Shown here: piece by piece, positions 18,222 to 27,421 of the stretch
Position numbering within the stretch: position 1 is the stretch's first letter
How the letters are laid out: each line of letters starts with the position of its first letter
DNA from: JAYEHK01 sp034659475
GTDB lineage: Bacteria > Bacillota > Syntrophomonadia > Syntrophomonadales > Syntrophomonadaceae
DNA: 52,646 bases
NCBI GenBank assembly: GCA_034659475.1
Contig: JAYEHK010000063.1
Span: 1-52,646, forward strand
Direction: 5' to 3'
The notes under the pieces: generated by a model
The model's database searches: none
Told to the model about the DNA's origin: nothing
The model's input: only the letters and a program-made list of their open reading frames with translations
Translations under genes and position numbers: made by a program

Positions 18222-21031
18222 ATGATAAACCGGTTGAGGGGAACAGGAATAATATTTGCATTGATTCTAACAATGATGATGCTGGGTTGCGTTGTTTCAA
18301 ATGGTTTGGCGGAAACACAAACTGCATATAGTGATTTGTTATCTAATCATGCTGTGTATCCCTATGTGAATTATTTGTCCGGGCAGGGGATTATAAATGG
18401 CTACGAGGATGGAACGTTTCGGCCTGCTGCAGGGGTAAGCCGTGCGGAAATGGTAGCCTTGCTGATGCGTGCGGCAAAGTTAAGTTCAGAGAACATTTCG
18501 GGCGTTTCTGCGTACAACGATGTAGATGCGGGGCACTGGGCCAATGGCGCGATTGCAGCAGCCAGCCTGGTTTACTAAAAGGCTATCCTGATGGTAGTTT
18601 TCGACCGGATGCGCCTGTCAGCCGAGTAGAAGCAGCGGTGATGATTTTGCGGTTATGCAGTGAAACCTTGCCTGATATAGAGATGCCTTCCGTTGTCCAG
18701 GATATTTCAGAGGAGTACTGGGCAAAACAGCAGGTTGCCGTTGCTATTGATTCCGGAATAATGCCCCTGGCGACCAAGACTGGTTTTGCACCTGATGTTC
18801 AGACAACCCGTGCACAGGCTGCTTCAGCCGACAATACACAGCTTCCCTGGTATAAACAAAATACCCAGAAGAAAGTTCGGGTAAAGGTCGATATGCCCTG
18901 GGGTGTTGCGGCTGTTCGAGGCACATTCTGGATGAACGAGGTACGCGGAGGAAGACAGTCTACCAGTGTGGCGCATGGATCAGTTGATGTTAGTTCCGGT
19001 GGGGAGACGGTAACGGTTGAAAAAGGAAACAGTACGGAACAGACGTCTCCGGCTGCTCCCCCGGCACCACCAGAGCCTATGCCTACTGCCCAGAAGGAAA
19101 CCTGGAAGAATGCACTGACGTGGGTAGAGAAAAGGGCAACAACCATTGAAGAAGCAGCACCTGTTGTGGTTGTTCCACCGACCATTGAGGAACAGGTTGA
19201 GCAGGCGCCGGAAGTGCTGCCGCCAGCAGGTTTACCACAGCAACCCCCGGTTGTTCCGTCAACCGAACCAGAGCCGCCAAAGGATAAGCCTTTGGGAATT
19301 GCTGATGAAATTATTGATTCGGTGAATGATATTATGCAGCCGGCAGAAGCTGTTCCACATGAATGGTTTATTACCTGGAAGGATAGCTCGGGTAATCCGT
19401 TGGGAATGTCTTCTTTATTGGTTGAAGCTGTCGCAGCCAGTTCGCAGCTGCCCTATATCACAGAAATCAATGCAGCCAATGGAGAGATTACCCTTACCTT
19501 CAGTCAGGAAGCAACCGGGCTGGCAAAAAGTGATTTTGCAGTCAGTGCAAAGATTGGAGAGGAAACCTATTCACTTCAAAACCTGGCCTATGCAAACGGA
19601 AAGATAACCTTTACCCCCGTCCCCTAGGCAAATACTGCACAAATACTGAACATGACAGTCAGCAACGCCGCAGGGGAAGTATTGCCTGCCGAGTCAATCT
19701 TGGCTGTTCGTAAGGAAACCGGAGCACTGACAGTTATGCCTATTAGTGGAGGAAGTCAGCCTTTCTATGCAAAAGACATTGTGGTCTACAATATTCATCC
19801 ATCTGAACCGACGGATAATGAAGAGGTGCTGATTGAGGATCGAGAGGCCTTACTTTACACTGGCTATAAGTTAAATGGGGGCTAGGATGTACTTCCCTTT
19901 GACAGTGGGACATCATTTTATTATTATTTCCAGGCTCAAACAGGCGGTGCAGGCGAACACTTAACCATTAAATGGGGACCCTATTTAATAGAAGACTTAA
20001 GTATTCATTATCACGATATGTATGAAGATCTTACGTATGGTGTCATCGTGGACAATTCTCATCAAATACTTTTTGATGGCTGCGTTGTTCCTGCAGTAAA
20101 AGTGCTCGCATCTTCTGGAGAAGAACGAATATATGCCGTGAGGAATGATTCAGAAGTTTGTTGCTCTGAAGGCATATCGGAAATATCGCAGAGCGAAATT
20201 GAGTCGATACTGTCTGTGGATCAATTTGTAAAGATTCACGCCGATTATGATGGGTTAATTGATACGGTTTATCTTCCGGACTACTGTGCTTCTTACATAA
20301 ATTCCGGCAACAGTCTGTTAATCAGTGCAGAGCTAAGTGTTATTGCTGTAAATGACGTTTCATATAGCGTGGACAGTAATACAGTCATTATTAATACCTA
20401 CCCGAGTAAGAGCAGCGATGGTATCGAAGTAGTTATTATGGATACACCTGCCTTTATGATTCAAAATGAAGGCAGTCTGACCCTTACCGAAGATGCGTTG
20501 ATGGTCACGGATGATGGCGTGCTGGAATATCTTGTTTTACATGAAGGAGCTTTGTGTGGCTGTTCCGCCGAGATTCAAATTTGTGCTTATGATAAGGATA
20601 CACTGATTTATCTGCTTGGAGAAATCATTGAAGTGCAGGTTTGCGATCAGGACAAGAATATAAACAGTGATAGTGCCGATTCTTTGATTGTCCATGTAAG
20701 TGCCTCAAGCTCGCCAACAGAGGAGCTTGAACTGACCTTAATGGAGACGGGAGACGATACAGGGAGCTTTTCAGGAGCTGTTGAGATTAAAGGCGGGGAA
20801 GCAACAGGTGATTATCCTGTAATCAATGCCGAGCCAAATGAGTAAGTAATTTTTAGTTACATGGATGAGTTTTCACTTGCAGGTCATACCAATCAGGAGA
20901 TCAGCGCCTCGGTCATGGTCGCAGATGCATATGCAGCAGGTTTTTGGATGTATGATGGGGGGATCGATGTAAATATGAGTACGAACATTCCTGATTTCAA
21001 CCCTGTTGCGGAAAATTTATTATTGGGCTAA
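18222..21031 (+). pseudogene. Giant SLH/FecR-domain surface protein, frameshifted and with stops
   Basis: It starts at 18222 after AAGGAGAGGG with a signal peptide and an SLH repeat (GIINGYEDGTFRPAAGVSRA). A one-base deletion near 18567 shifts the frame: SLVY-stop versus the expected GLLKGYPDGSFRPDAPVSR. From there one frame runs 2.4 kb with only TAG at 19625, TAG at 19883 and TAA at 20843. It encodes a FecR-like domain (MPWGVAAVRGTFW ... GSVDVSSGGETVTVEKGN), a Pro-rich linker, and beta-rich repeats with DDTGSFSGAVEI-type motifs. The shared frame across the stops shows a single, recently inactivated gene of about 930 codons. Confidence 0.8.
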
Positions 21032-21108
21032 CAACTTGCCGTCAGGCAAGGAATTGGGTAGCATATGGATAGAGAGGAATTTTATGCTGAAGATTTGGGA
21101 GGGATAAA

Positions 21109-23289
21109 ATGAGACAGCGGATGATGATTAGCTTGGTATTGGTGGGGCTATTTACACTAGGATATGTTTGTCCTGCCCAGGGGGCTTTTTCGGATATTTA
21201 CGGGCACTGGGCAGAGCAGGATATTTTGAAGATGGAGGCCCGGGGGTTGATTCAGGGGGACGGACAGGGGCAGTTTTTCCCAGAGGAACTGATAAGCCGG
21301 CAGGAGGTTGTTGCGTTGCTGGTGGGCTTAATCGGACAGCAGGGAACAGCTTCCATTCTGGCTGGGGGAGATACCAGCCAGACGGGGAAGGCTACAGGCA
21401 TCAGTGATTGGGCGAAGGGCTATATGATCTATGCTTCGCAGGCGAGGATCGTAACCCCGGGTGAATGGGGTACGGTAAACTGGTCAGGTCCGGCCCAACG
21501 GCAGGAGGTCGCTATCTGGCTGTCAAAGGCCTTGAAACTTCTGCCGGTTGTTGTTAACAACGAGCAGGTTCTGGGACGTTTCTTTGACGGAAAACAGATT
21601 GATTTGTTAAAGGCACCGTATATTGTGCCACTGATTCAGGATGGCATTTTCCAGGGGAGCGACGGTTACTTTCATCCTCTGCAACCGATAAAACGAGCCG
21701 AGGTCGTTGTATTGATCAATCGTGCGGATACGCGTTATCTGTCAGGTGTTTTTCAGCGCAGTCAGAAGGGGACGATTACAAGGTATACTTCCTGGCCCAA
21801 TCCGAGTATCAGCATCAGGAACGATTTGGGGCAGACATTGACCTTTGCAGTGAGTAATGAAACGAACCTTTATAAAAATGGGAACAGAGCAACCTTGACT
21901 GGTCTGGCGGTAGGAGAACCGATTGAATTTGTGACGGATGGTAGCAGTCAGCTAATCTATGCCGAAGTAAATGGAACAGTTGCCGTTAATCCGAATAATT
22001 CCAGCTCATATTATCCATCTCCCACGACACCGACATCACCATACAGTCCGTATGCACCGTTTGCGATTGAAGAGGGTAAGATTGTAAACATTAACTGGTA
22101 TACGGGCTATGTAGAGATGGAGATCAATGGGGAATGGAAGCGCTATAATCTGGCCTCTGCCATGATGCAGGAGTATCAGAACAGCAGTTCTTTCCGCAGT
22201 GATGCACCGCGCTCGGGTGACTGGGCCAAGGTTACCGCTCAAAACGGGGCAGCGATCAGTCTGCGGATGGTAGAAGATTATGAGAGCGGAGAAGATATAG
22301 AGGTTTACAAAGGAACTCTTTCTTCTGTAGATACCAGAAGAGATGAGATTAAGCTGCGATCCGTGTACAGATGGAGCGGTAGCAGTTGGAAATATAAATC
22401 TAGCAGTGAGGACTTTGACATCGAATCGAGTACGGAAATCTATTATGATGGTGATGAGATCGACCTGGATGATTTGGAAGACTACGAAGATGACAAGGTT
22501 TACGTGGCGTACCTGCAAGACAGTGATGAGGTGGCAAAAGTTAGAGTTATTCGGGGCTATGAGAGTTCCTATAATGACGACATAAAGGATTTGAACAGGG
22601 ATGAATTTGAGTTGGATAATGGCAGGGATATTGAATTTGATGACTCAACCATATTCGTGAATGATGGGGAGTTAGCGGATGATTCCGACCTGGAGGAAGA
22701 TGAAGAAGTCCGGGTCTATGTGGATCGGGTGGGATCAACCTATTATGCCGCGCTGGTGGAACTGGATAGAGGCAGCACTTCAAGCAGCCGGGATAATTTC
22801 ACCGTTTACCGGGCGGAGTTGGATGATGTAGACAAAAATGATGATGAGATTGTGCTCGAGAGTGGTACGATTCGTTATCTGGATGATGATGGGGACTGGA
22901 CGTCTGTTTCTCGTGGTCTCACCATGGAGCTCGATAACGGGGTGGATCTGTATTACGGAGATGATGACATAGATCTGGATGATCTGGAGGATTACGAAGG
23001 GGATTATATTTATCTGGTGTACGATGAAGACGAAGATGTAATCACGCATCTAAGAGTGCGGGAGGATTCTGAACGCGATTGGGAAGAGGCGATAGACTCT
23101 ATCAGTACGTCATCCCAACGCTTTCGCTTGGAGAATCGCAATGATTACATCTACTGGGGTGACGATACCATTTTCCTTGAAGACGATGAAATATTCAATG
23201 GAGATGATCTGGATGAGGGTGACGAAGTCGTTGTTCTCGTTGACGAAGACGGTTCCCGATATCACGCCGCCGTCGTCTTACGCCTCTAG
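21109..23289 (+). CDS. SLH-domain protein with acidic tandem repeats
   Basis: 726 aa. A signal peptide (residues 1-25) precedes three SLH-like repeats (about 26-205; FSDIYGHWAEQDILKMEARG, IQDGIFQGSDGYFHPLQPIK). After a Ser/Pro linker (about 295-315), the C-terminal half holds two related blocks of about 160-170 residues, each with GTL/AEL-x-DVD, DLYY-GDDDIDLDDLEDYE, a VYVxY core, a helix, then DDTIFxxDDE and a VxVDExGSxYxAxVxL ending. Asp/Glu content is extreme, suggesting divalent-cation binding at the cell surface (inference). GGGAGG lies 6 bases before the ATG. It is the only intact member of the local surface-protein cluster. Confidence 0.88.
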   Translation: MRQRMMISLVLVGLFTLGYVCPAQGAFSDIYGHWAEQDILKMEARGLIQGDGQGQFFPEELISRQEVVALLVGLIGQQGTASILAGGDTSQTGKATGISDWAKGYMIYASQARIVTPGEWGTVNWSGPAQRQEVAIWLSKALKLLPVVVNNEQVLGRFFDGKQIDLLKAPYIVPLIQDGIFQGSDGYFHPLQPIKRAEVVVLINRADTRYLSGVFQRSQKGTITRYTSWPNPSISIRNDLGQTLTFAVSNETNLYKNGNRATLTGLAVGEPIEFVTDGSSQLIYAEVNGTVAVNPNNSSSYYPSPTTPTSPYSPYAPFAIEEGKIVNINWYTGYVEMEINGEWKRYNLASAMMQEYQNSSSFRSDAPRSGDWAKVTAQNGAAISLRMVEDYESGEDIEVYKGTLSSVDTRRDEIKLRSVYRWSGSSWKYKSSSEDFDIESSTEIYYDGDEIDLDDLEDYEDDKVYVAYLQDSDEVAKVRVIRGYESSYNDDIKDLNRDEFELDNGRDIEFDDSTIFVNDGELADDSDLEEDEEVRVYVDRVGSTYYAALVELDRGSTSSSRDNFTVYRAELDDVDKNDDEIVLESGTIRYLDDDGDWTSVSRGLTMELDNGVDLYYGDDDIDLDDLEDYEGDYIYLVYDEDEDVITHLRVREDSERDWEEAIDSISTSSQRFRLENRNDYIYWGDDTIFLEDDEIFNGDDLDEGDEVVVLVDEDGSRYHAAVVLRL

Positions 23290-23377
23290 GAAACTTTAGG
23301 GACGGTTCTTGAAGTTGACTTTAGTTTTGCGAGGAGGATGTTTTCGTTTCCTTTCATCTCGTCGGTAAGGCTTTTCC

Positions 23378-23406
23378 TTAACAGATAAAAAAATTACTGT
23401 TATACT
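23378..23406 (+). promoter_or_regulatory. Sigma-A-type promoter for crotonase gene
   Basis: TTAACA and TATACT are separated by exactly 17 bases, about 70 bases before the crotonase start codon. Confidence 0.65.
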
Positions 23407-23475
23407 ATTGAAAGAGTAATTTATTGGAACGGAATAACAGTAGGGATTAATAACAAAGGGAAAGGTGGACATTTC

Positions 23476-24291
23476 ATGGAAACCAAGCAGTTTGAAACAG
23501 CCAATCTGACGATTCAGGATAATGGGATTGCCATTGTTGAATTCAATCGACCCAGGCAGCTCAATGCTATCAATGAGCAGTTAATAGTTGATATTCCGGA
23601 AGCGTTCAAGATTGCCCAGGAAAATCATGATATCAAAGTAGTTGTTCTTACCGGGGCTGGCAAAGGATTTTCTAGTGGGGGTGACATCTCCACGCTGGCT
23701 GGCATGAAGAATCCGATACACGCGAAGGACACCTATGATGCATCAACGGGTATTGTCAAAGCTGTTTATGAGATGGATAAACCGGTGATCGCGGCAGTCA
23801 ATGGACCGGTAGCAGGGGCATCTTTAGCGACGATGATGGCCTGCGACATGATTATCGCAGCGGATACGGCACGATTTGGCTTTACGTTTATGCAGGTAGC
23901 GTTTCTGCCGGACAGCGGAACATCTTATTTCCTCGCACAAAAAGTTGGCTATCACAAGGCACTGGAAATTCTGTGGTACGGCAAGATCCTGACAGCACAG
24001 GAAGCTGATGACCTGGGTCTTGTAAATAAACTTGTTCCCACTGAAGAATGTCTGCCCGAAGCTATCAGGTGGGCAGAGAAACTAGCGCAACAGCCAATGA
24101 TGTCTGTGGAATGGGACAAGAAGCTCATGCGGGCTGCGCTCAAGAATGATTTCTATGAACAGGCCGATATGGAAAGTATGTACCAGCTTCTAACCTGGTC
24201 CTCTCCTGACTTCATGGAAGGCGCCATGTCCTTTGCCGAAAAACGCAAACCCGTCTTCAACCAAAAAACCCGTTGGGATTTAAGAAAATAA
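23476..24291 (+). CDS. Enoyl-CoA hydratase/isomerase family protein
   Basis: 271 aa, a full-length crotonase fold. The first oxyanion-hole segment is GAGKGFSSGGDISTLAGM and the second NGPVAGASLATMMACDMIIA. The following helix has FLPDSGTSYFLAQKVG, in which the usual second catalytic glutamate position is occupied as in PaaG/CaiD-type members. It may therefore be an isomerase or a hydratase with another substrate rather than a standard short-chain crotonase. AAAGGTGG lies 7 bases before the ATG. It is a single-gene unit with its own promoter and terminator. Confidence 0.88.
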   Translation: METKQFETANLTIQDNGIAIVEFNRPRQLNAINEQLIVDIPEAFKIAQENHDIKVVVLTGAGKGFSSGGDISTLAGMKNPIHAKDTYDASTGIVKAVYEMDKPVIAAVNGPVAGASLATMMACDMIIAADTARFGFTFMQVAFLPDSGTSYFLAQKVGYHKALEILWYGKILTAQEADDLGLVNKLVPTEECLPEAIRWAEKLAQQPMMSVEWDKKLMRAALKNDFYEQADMESMYQLLTWSSPDFMEGAMSFAEKRKPVFNQKTRWDLRK

Positions 24292-24355
24292 AGTACAGAG
24301 CATTCCGTACGGTCCTTACAAAGCTTAACAAACCAGCTTTCTTGCGAATCTTATC

Positions 24356-24395
24356 AACGAGTCAGGGGACAGCAATCTTCCTGACTCGTTTTCTT
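24356..24395 (+). terminator. Intrinsic terminator after crotonase
   Basis: AACGAGTCAGG pairs with CCTGACTCGTT, followed by TTCTT; a stem of about 11 bp with a 13-base loop. Confidence 0.75.
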
Positions 24396-24522
24396 ATGGG
24401 GAGGATTTCTCCCATCATCGTAGTGGAGGCTTTAGCCTCCGCTCCCTTACCCCCTCACGCCTCACTCCTTACCCATTGTTATCGGTAGTTTTGGCTTTGA
24501 GGTCTGGAGAGAGTATGCAAAT
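24396..24522. repeat. Repeat modules with GGAGGCTTTAGCCTCC hairpin
   Basis: A perfect small hairpin (GGAGGCT-TT-AGCCTCC near 24426) is followed by a run of CCCCTCACGCCTCACTCC-type octamers, both belonging to the interspersed repeat vocabulary of the window. Confidence 0.55.
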
Positions 24523-25758
24523 TCATACTAAGGACCTTTTACCGATGTCAATTATTCGGGGGAGGATGCTTTGCATGTGGGCGAGGAAGAGACCGTAATT
24601 GGTGATGGGGACGCCGGCTGCGTGGGCACGGCTGATCCTGGACAGCATTTCTTTGCGGTTGAGCATGCAGGCGCCGCAGTGAATGACTAGTTTGTATTGC
24701 GCAAGGTCAGGAGGATACTCATATCCGCTACAGTGCTGAATATCCAGTTTTTTGCCGGTGTATTGCTTCAATAAGTACGGAATTTTTACCGTTCCAATAT
24801 CATCATCCTGACGATGATGGGTGCAGGCTTCTGCGATAAGGATTTTATCACCGTCGTATAACGTGTCCAGGACAGTCAGCCCTTCCAGCAATTTGGGCAG
24901 ATCTCCTTTGTAACGGGCAAAAAGAATTGAAAAGGAGGTCAGGGGGATGGACGGATCCAACAGCTCATTGATCTCTTTGAAAACCTGGGAATCCGTAATG
25001 ACGAGATCGGGAGGTTCGGCCAGGCGTTCAAGGGCATCGGACAGTTCTGTTTCTTTGACAACCAGTGCCTGGCTTCCGTGATCAAGGATATCACGAATGG
25101 TTTGAACCTGTGGCAGAATCAATCGGCCTTTCGGGGCGGCGCTGTCGATTGGGCAAACCAGGATGCACAGGGAACCGGGCTTCAGGAGATCACCGACGAT
25201 TGGAGTGTTGTGCATAGAATTAGGGGCCATCTCTATGATTTGTTGTTTTAACGCTGCGATGCCTTCTCCGGTTTGGCTGCTGACCCAGATGGGTGCAATG
25301 CCGACGACTTTATTAACCTGTTCTGTTATATCTGTGATTTTGTTTTGTGGACACGACGCATTTTCTATTGAGAGGTCTGCTTTGGTGATTACTGGAATGA
25401 TGGGTATTTCCCTGGCCTTTAACTCATCTGCTAGGGATTTTTCAAAATGCGTCGACCCATACCTGGGGTCAAGGAGCATCAGTGCCAGATCAGTTTTGTC
25501 CATTAAGGCACGGGATTTTGTGACCCGCATTTCTCCCAGCGTTCCCACATCATCCAACCCGGCGGTGTCAATGAGTACACAGGGGCCGATGGGCAGAATT
25601 TCTATCGATTTATACACCGGGTCTGTGGTGGTCCCAGGTTGGTCAGATACCATGGCCATGTTTTGCCCGGCCAGCGCATTAAATAGGCTGGATTTCCCCG
25701 CATTGCGCCGTCCGAAAATAGTAATATGCAAACGATTGGCCCGCGGTGTTTCGTTCAT
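24523..25758 (-). CDS. hydF: [FeFe]-hydrogenase H-cluster maturation GTPase HydF
   Basis: 411 aa, normal for HydF. It is the scaffold on which the 2Fe subcluster is assembled before transfer to the apo-hydrogenase. The N-terminal GTPase has the P-loop GRRNAGKSS (16-24), DTAG (64-67) and TKAD (125-128). The C-terminal [4Fe-4S] ligand set CxH...HCxxC is complete: C312, H314, H360/C361 and C364 (VIHCGACMLNRKE). AAAGGAG lies 9 bases before the ATG. It is transcribed like hydE and hydG but separated from hydE by about 500 bases of repeats, so co-transcription is uncertain. Confidence 0.95.
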   Translation of the reverse strand: MNETPRANRLHITIFGRRNAGKSSLFNALAGQNMAMVSDQPGTTTDPVYKSIEILPIGPCVLIDTAGLDDVGTLGEMRVTKSRALMDKTDLALMLLDPRYGSTHFEKSLADELKAREIPIIPVITKADLSIENASCPQNKITDITEQVNKVVGIAPIWVSSQTGEGIAALKQQIIEMAPNSMHNTPIVGDLLKPGSLCILVCPIDSAAPKGRLILPQVQTIRDILDHGSQALVVKETELSDALERLAEPPDLVITDSQVFKEINELLDPSIPLTSFSILFARYKGDLPKLLEGLTVLDTLYDGDKILIAEACTHHRQDDDIGTVKIPYLLKQYTGKKLDIQHCSGYEYPPDLAQYKLVIHCGACMLNRKEMLSRISRAHAAGVPITNYGLFLAHMQSILPRIIDIGKRSLV

Positions 25759-25821
25759 GAAATCATGCTCCTTTCAGATGATTGTTAGTACGAAAATAGG
25801 TTGAGTATAAGCGGAATTATT

Positions 25822-25853
25822 AGTTGGAAAGTTGGTTAGTTGGACAGTTGGAA
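25822..25853. repeat. Octamer tandem repeat (4 units)
   Basis: Units AGTTGGAA, AGTTGGTT, AGTTGGAC, AGTTGGAA. The same octamer family makes a seven-unit array at 29654-29709. Confidence 0.85.
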
Positions 25854-25889
25854 TATTGAAGTGGGTTATTTAGAAAATAGGATTTTTTG

Positions 25890-25995
25890 AACGCAGATTT
25901 TCGCTGATGTCCGCTGATTAACGCTGTTTTTTTAAATATATTTTAAACAGCGATAATCAGCGGTAATCAGCGTATATCAGTGTTAAAATCGTTCC
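25890..25995. repeat. 10-bp-periodic inverted repeat element, copy A
   Basis: CGCTGAT units on one arm and ATCAGCG units on the other (CAGCGGTAATCAGCG) recur at 10-11 base intervals around a central CGCTGTTT...AAACAGCG hairpin, with a flanking AAAATCGTTCCC. Related copies lie at 33752-33868 and 36946-37207. Confidence 0.75.
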
Positions 25996-26051
25996 CTTCC
26001 CCGATTGCACACTGATTTTCATCTGTGGTTGTGTCGTGCAGACATGGGTGG

Positions 26052-26210
26052 TTAGTACGAAAATAGATATCTTGAATAGACGCATCCTACGGATACAACA
26101 CCTTACAGGTGCAACCCCCTTCGGGGACAACTAATGTTCCCTTCGGTCTCCTTTAACATGACGCTGATGTTCCCTATCGGGCACCTTTAATAGGACGCGG
26201 ACTTTTTTTG
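26052..26210. repeat. Micro-hairpin array, copy 2 (reverse orientation)
   Basis: Successive small stems: ATCC-TAC-GGAT, CACCT-TAC-AGGTG-like, CCCC-TTC-GGGG, CC-TTC-GG and CCC-TATC-GGG. Reverse-complemented, it aligns with 14167-14318, with one extra hairpin (CCCCGAAGGGG) in this copy. Confidence 0.7.
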
Positions 26211-26264
26211 TAAGGGGTCAGGGGTGAGGAGTAAGGGCAATGCCAGGCGCATAGCGCCTGACTC

Positions 26265-27356
26265 CTAACGCCTAACGCCTAACCCCTCACTCCGCGCCCG
26301 CTTTACATAGTGTGGTGCATCGCCCCATTCACACAGGCCGGGTGTGTAACCGGCAGCAGCTATCCTGTCAATGGTTTCCGATGGCGGACGTTCCTGTTTA
26401 TTTATGTAGAGCTGATAATAACTTCGAACCGGTTGTGGGGTCATGATGGGCATAACCACATTGGCACCGGCGTTTAAACCCTGTTCCAGTGCATCTGGAT
26501 AGAGGGTTTGCAGGGCCGTGGATGCCACGATATTAATGTCCGGCATGGAAAGCCGTGCCAGGGCGATCATTTTCAATGCAGCCGCAAACGGGTCGAGCAG
26601 CATGGGGCGGCTGCTTCTGGCCAATGGGGTATCAGCATGAGGGATATAGGGTCCCATTCCCAGCATATCGACGTTCAATTCCTTAAAAAACATCAGGTCA
26701 TTCCATAGATCTTCAGCCGTCTGTCCCGGTAATCCGATCATAACCCCCGTTCCCATCATGTATCCCAGCTCTTTCAGCATGTGCAGGCACTCAAGTCGTG
26801 TTTCAAACCGTTGCGCTGGCGGATGAATGCTTTGAAATAAATCGGGATTTGAGGTCTCCATCCGCAAAAGATACCGGTGTGCACCTGCCTCTCTTAGGAG
26901 CTGATACTGTTCATAACGAAGTTCTCCCAGGCTAAGTGTAATGCCCAACCCCTGTTTTTCAGGATCCATCGTTTTGCTTTTTTTCCTGATAGCCTGTACT
27001 GTATCAGCAATCCGCTTGATCTTGTTGTCATCCTTATCCTCTCCGGCCTGTAAACAGATACTGTGAAAGCCCAGCTGAAAACAGTGCAAGGCGGTCGAGA
27101 CAATTTGTGCATCATCCAGCCGGTACCGCTGAATTTTCTGGTTGCCCCGGCGAATGCCGCAGTACAGGCAGTTGCAATTGCAATGGTTGCTGATCTCGAT
27201 GAGCCCGCGAAGAAAGACTTTTCGCTCCACGTGTTTATCCCGGCAGTGGCTCGCTGCCTTCATAACAGCGGCCAATTCCTCTGGGATGTCGGATTGGAAA
27301 AGCCGTACAGTTTCAGTTTGCGAAGTTATCATTTTATCATTGTAATTGATCACCAT
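26265..27356 (-). CDS. hydE: [FeFe]-hydrogenase maturase HydE (radical SAM)
   Basis: 363 aa. HydE is a radical SAM enzyme that processes the organometallic Fe-Cys synthon made by HydG during assembly of the H-cluster 2Fe subcluster. The radical SAM motif CX3CX2C is C59, C63 and C66 (HCNCNCLYCGIRRGN), with an additional cysteine at C61. LRMETSNPDLFQSIHPPAQR and MIGLPGQTAEDLWNDLMFFK are characteristic of the family. AAAGGA lies about 8 bases before the ATG. It starts 66 bases after the hydG stop on the same strand, so the two are probably one operon. Confidence 0.95.
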   Translation of the reverse strand: MVINYNDKMITSQTETVRLFQSDIPEELAAVMKAASHCRDKHVERKVFLRGLIEISNHCNCNCLYCGIRRGNQKIQRYRLDDAQIVSTALHCFQLGFHSICLQAGEDKDDNKIKRIADTVQAIRKKSKTMDPEKQGLGITLSLGELRYEQYQLLREAGAHRYLLRMETSNPDLFQSIHPPAQRFETRLECLHMLKELGYMMGTGVMIGLPGQTAEDLWNDLMFFKELNVDMLGMGPYIPHADTPLARSSRPMLLDPFAAALKMIALARLSMPDINIVASTALQTLYPDALEQGLNAGANVVMPIMTPQPVRSYYQLYINKQERPPSETIDRIAAAGYTPGLCEWGDAPHYVKRARSEGLGVRR

Positions 27357-27421
27357 ATGACGGTCCTTTCACAACGCTTATGGGTAAGGGGTTAGGGGTG
27401 CGTCTATTCAACTCTGACTGT

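Larger units (their letters stand above)
25759..26264. repeat. Repeat-filled gap between hydE and hydF
   Basis: In order: a TACGAAAATAGG module (25790), four octamers (25822-25853), TAGAAAATAGG (25871), the 10-bp-periodic hairpin element (25890-25995), a reversed copy of the ACCGATGAAAA/CCATGG module (26010-26045), the micro-hairpin array (26052-26210), and CCTAACG octamers (26255-26285) reaching into the hydE stop codon. Confidence 0.75.

Noticed and set aside
17955..19885. Amber codons read as pyrrolysine or another amino acid
   Set aside because: At least one replaces a conserved SLH tryptophan, a frameshift and a TAA are also present, and intact genes in the window use TAG as their stop; decay is simpler.
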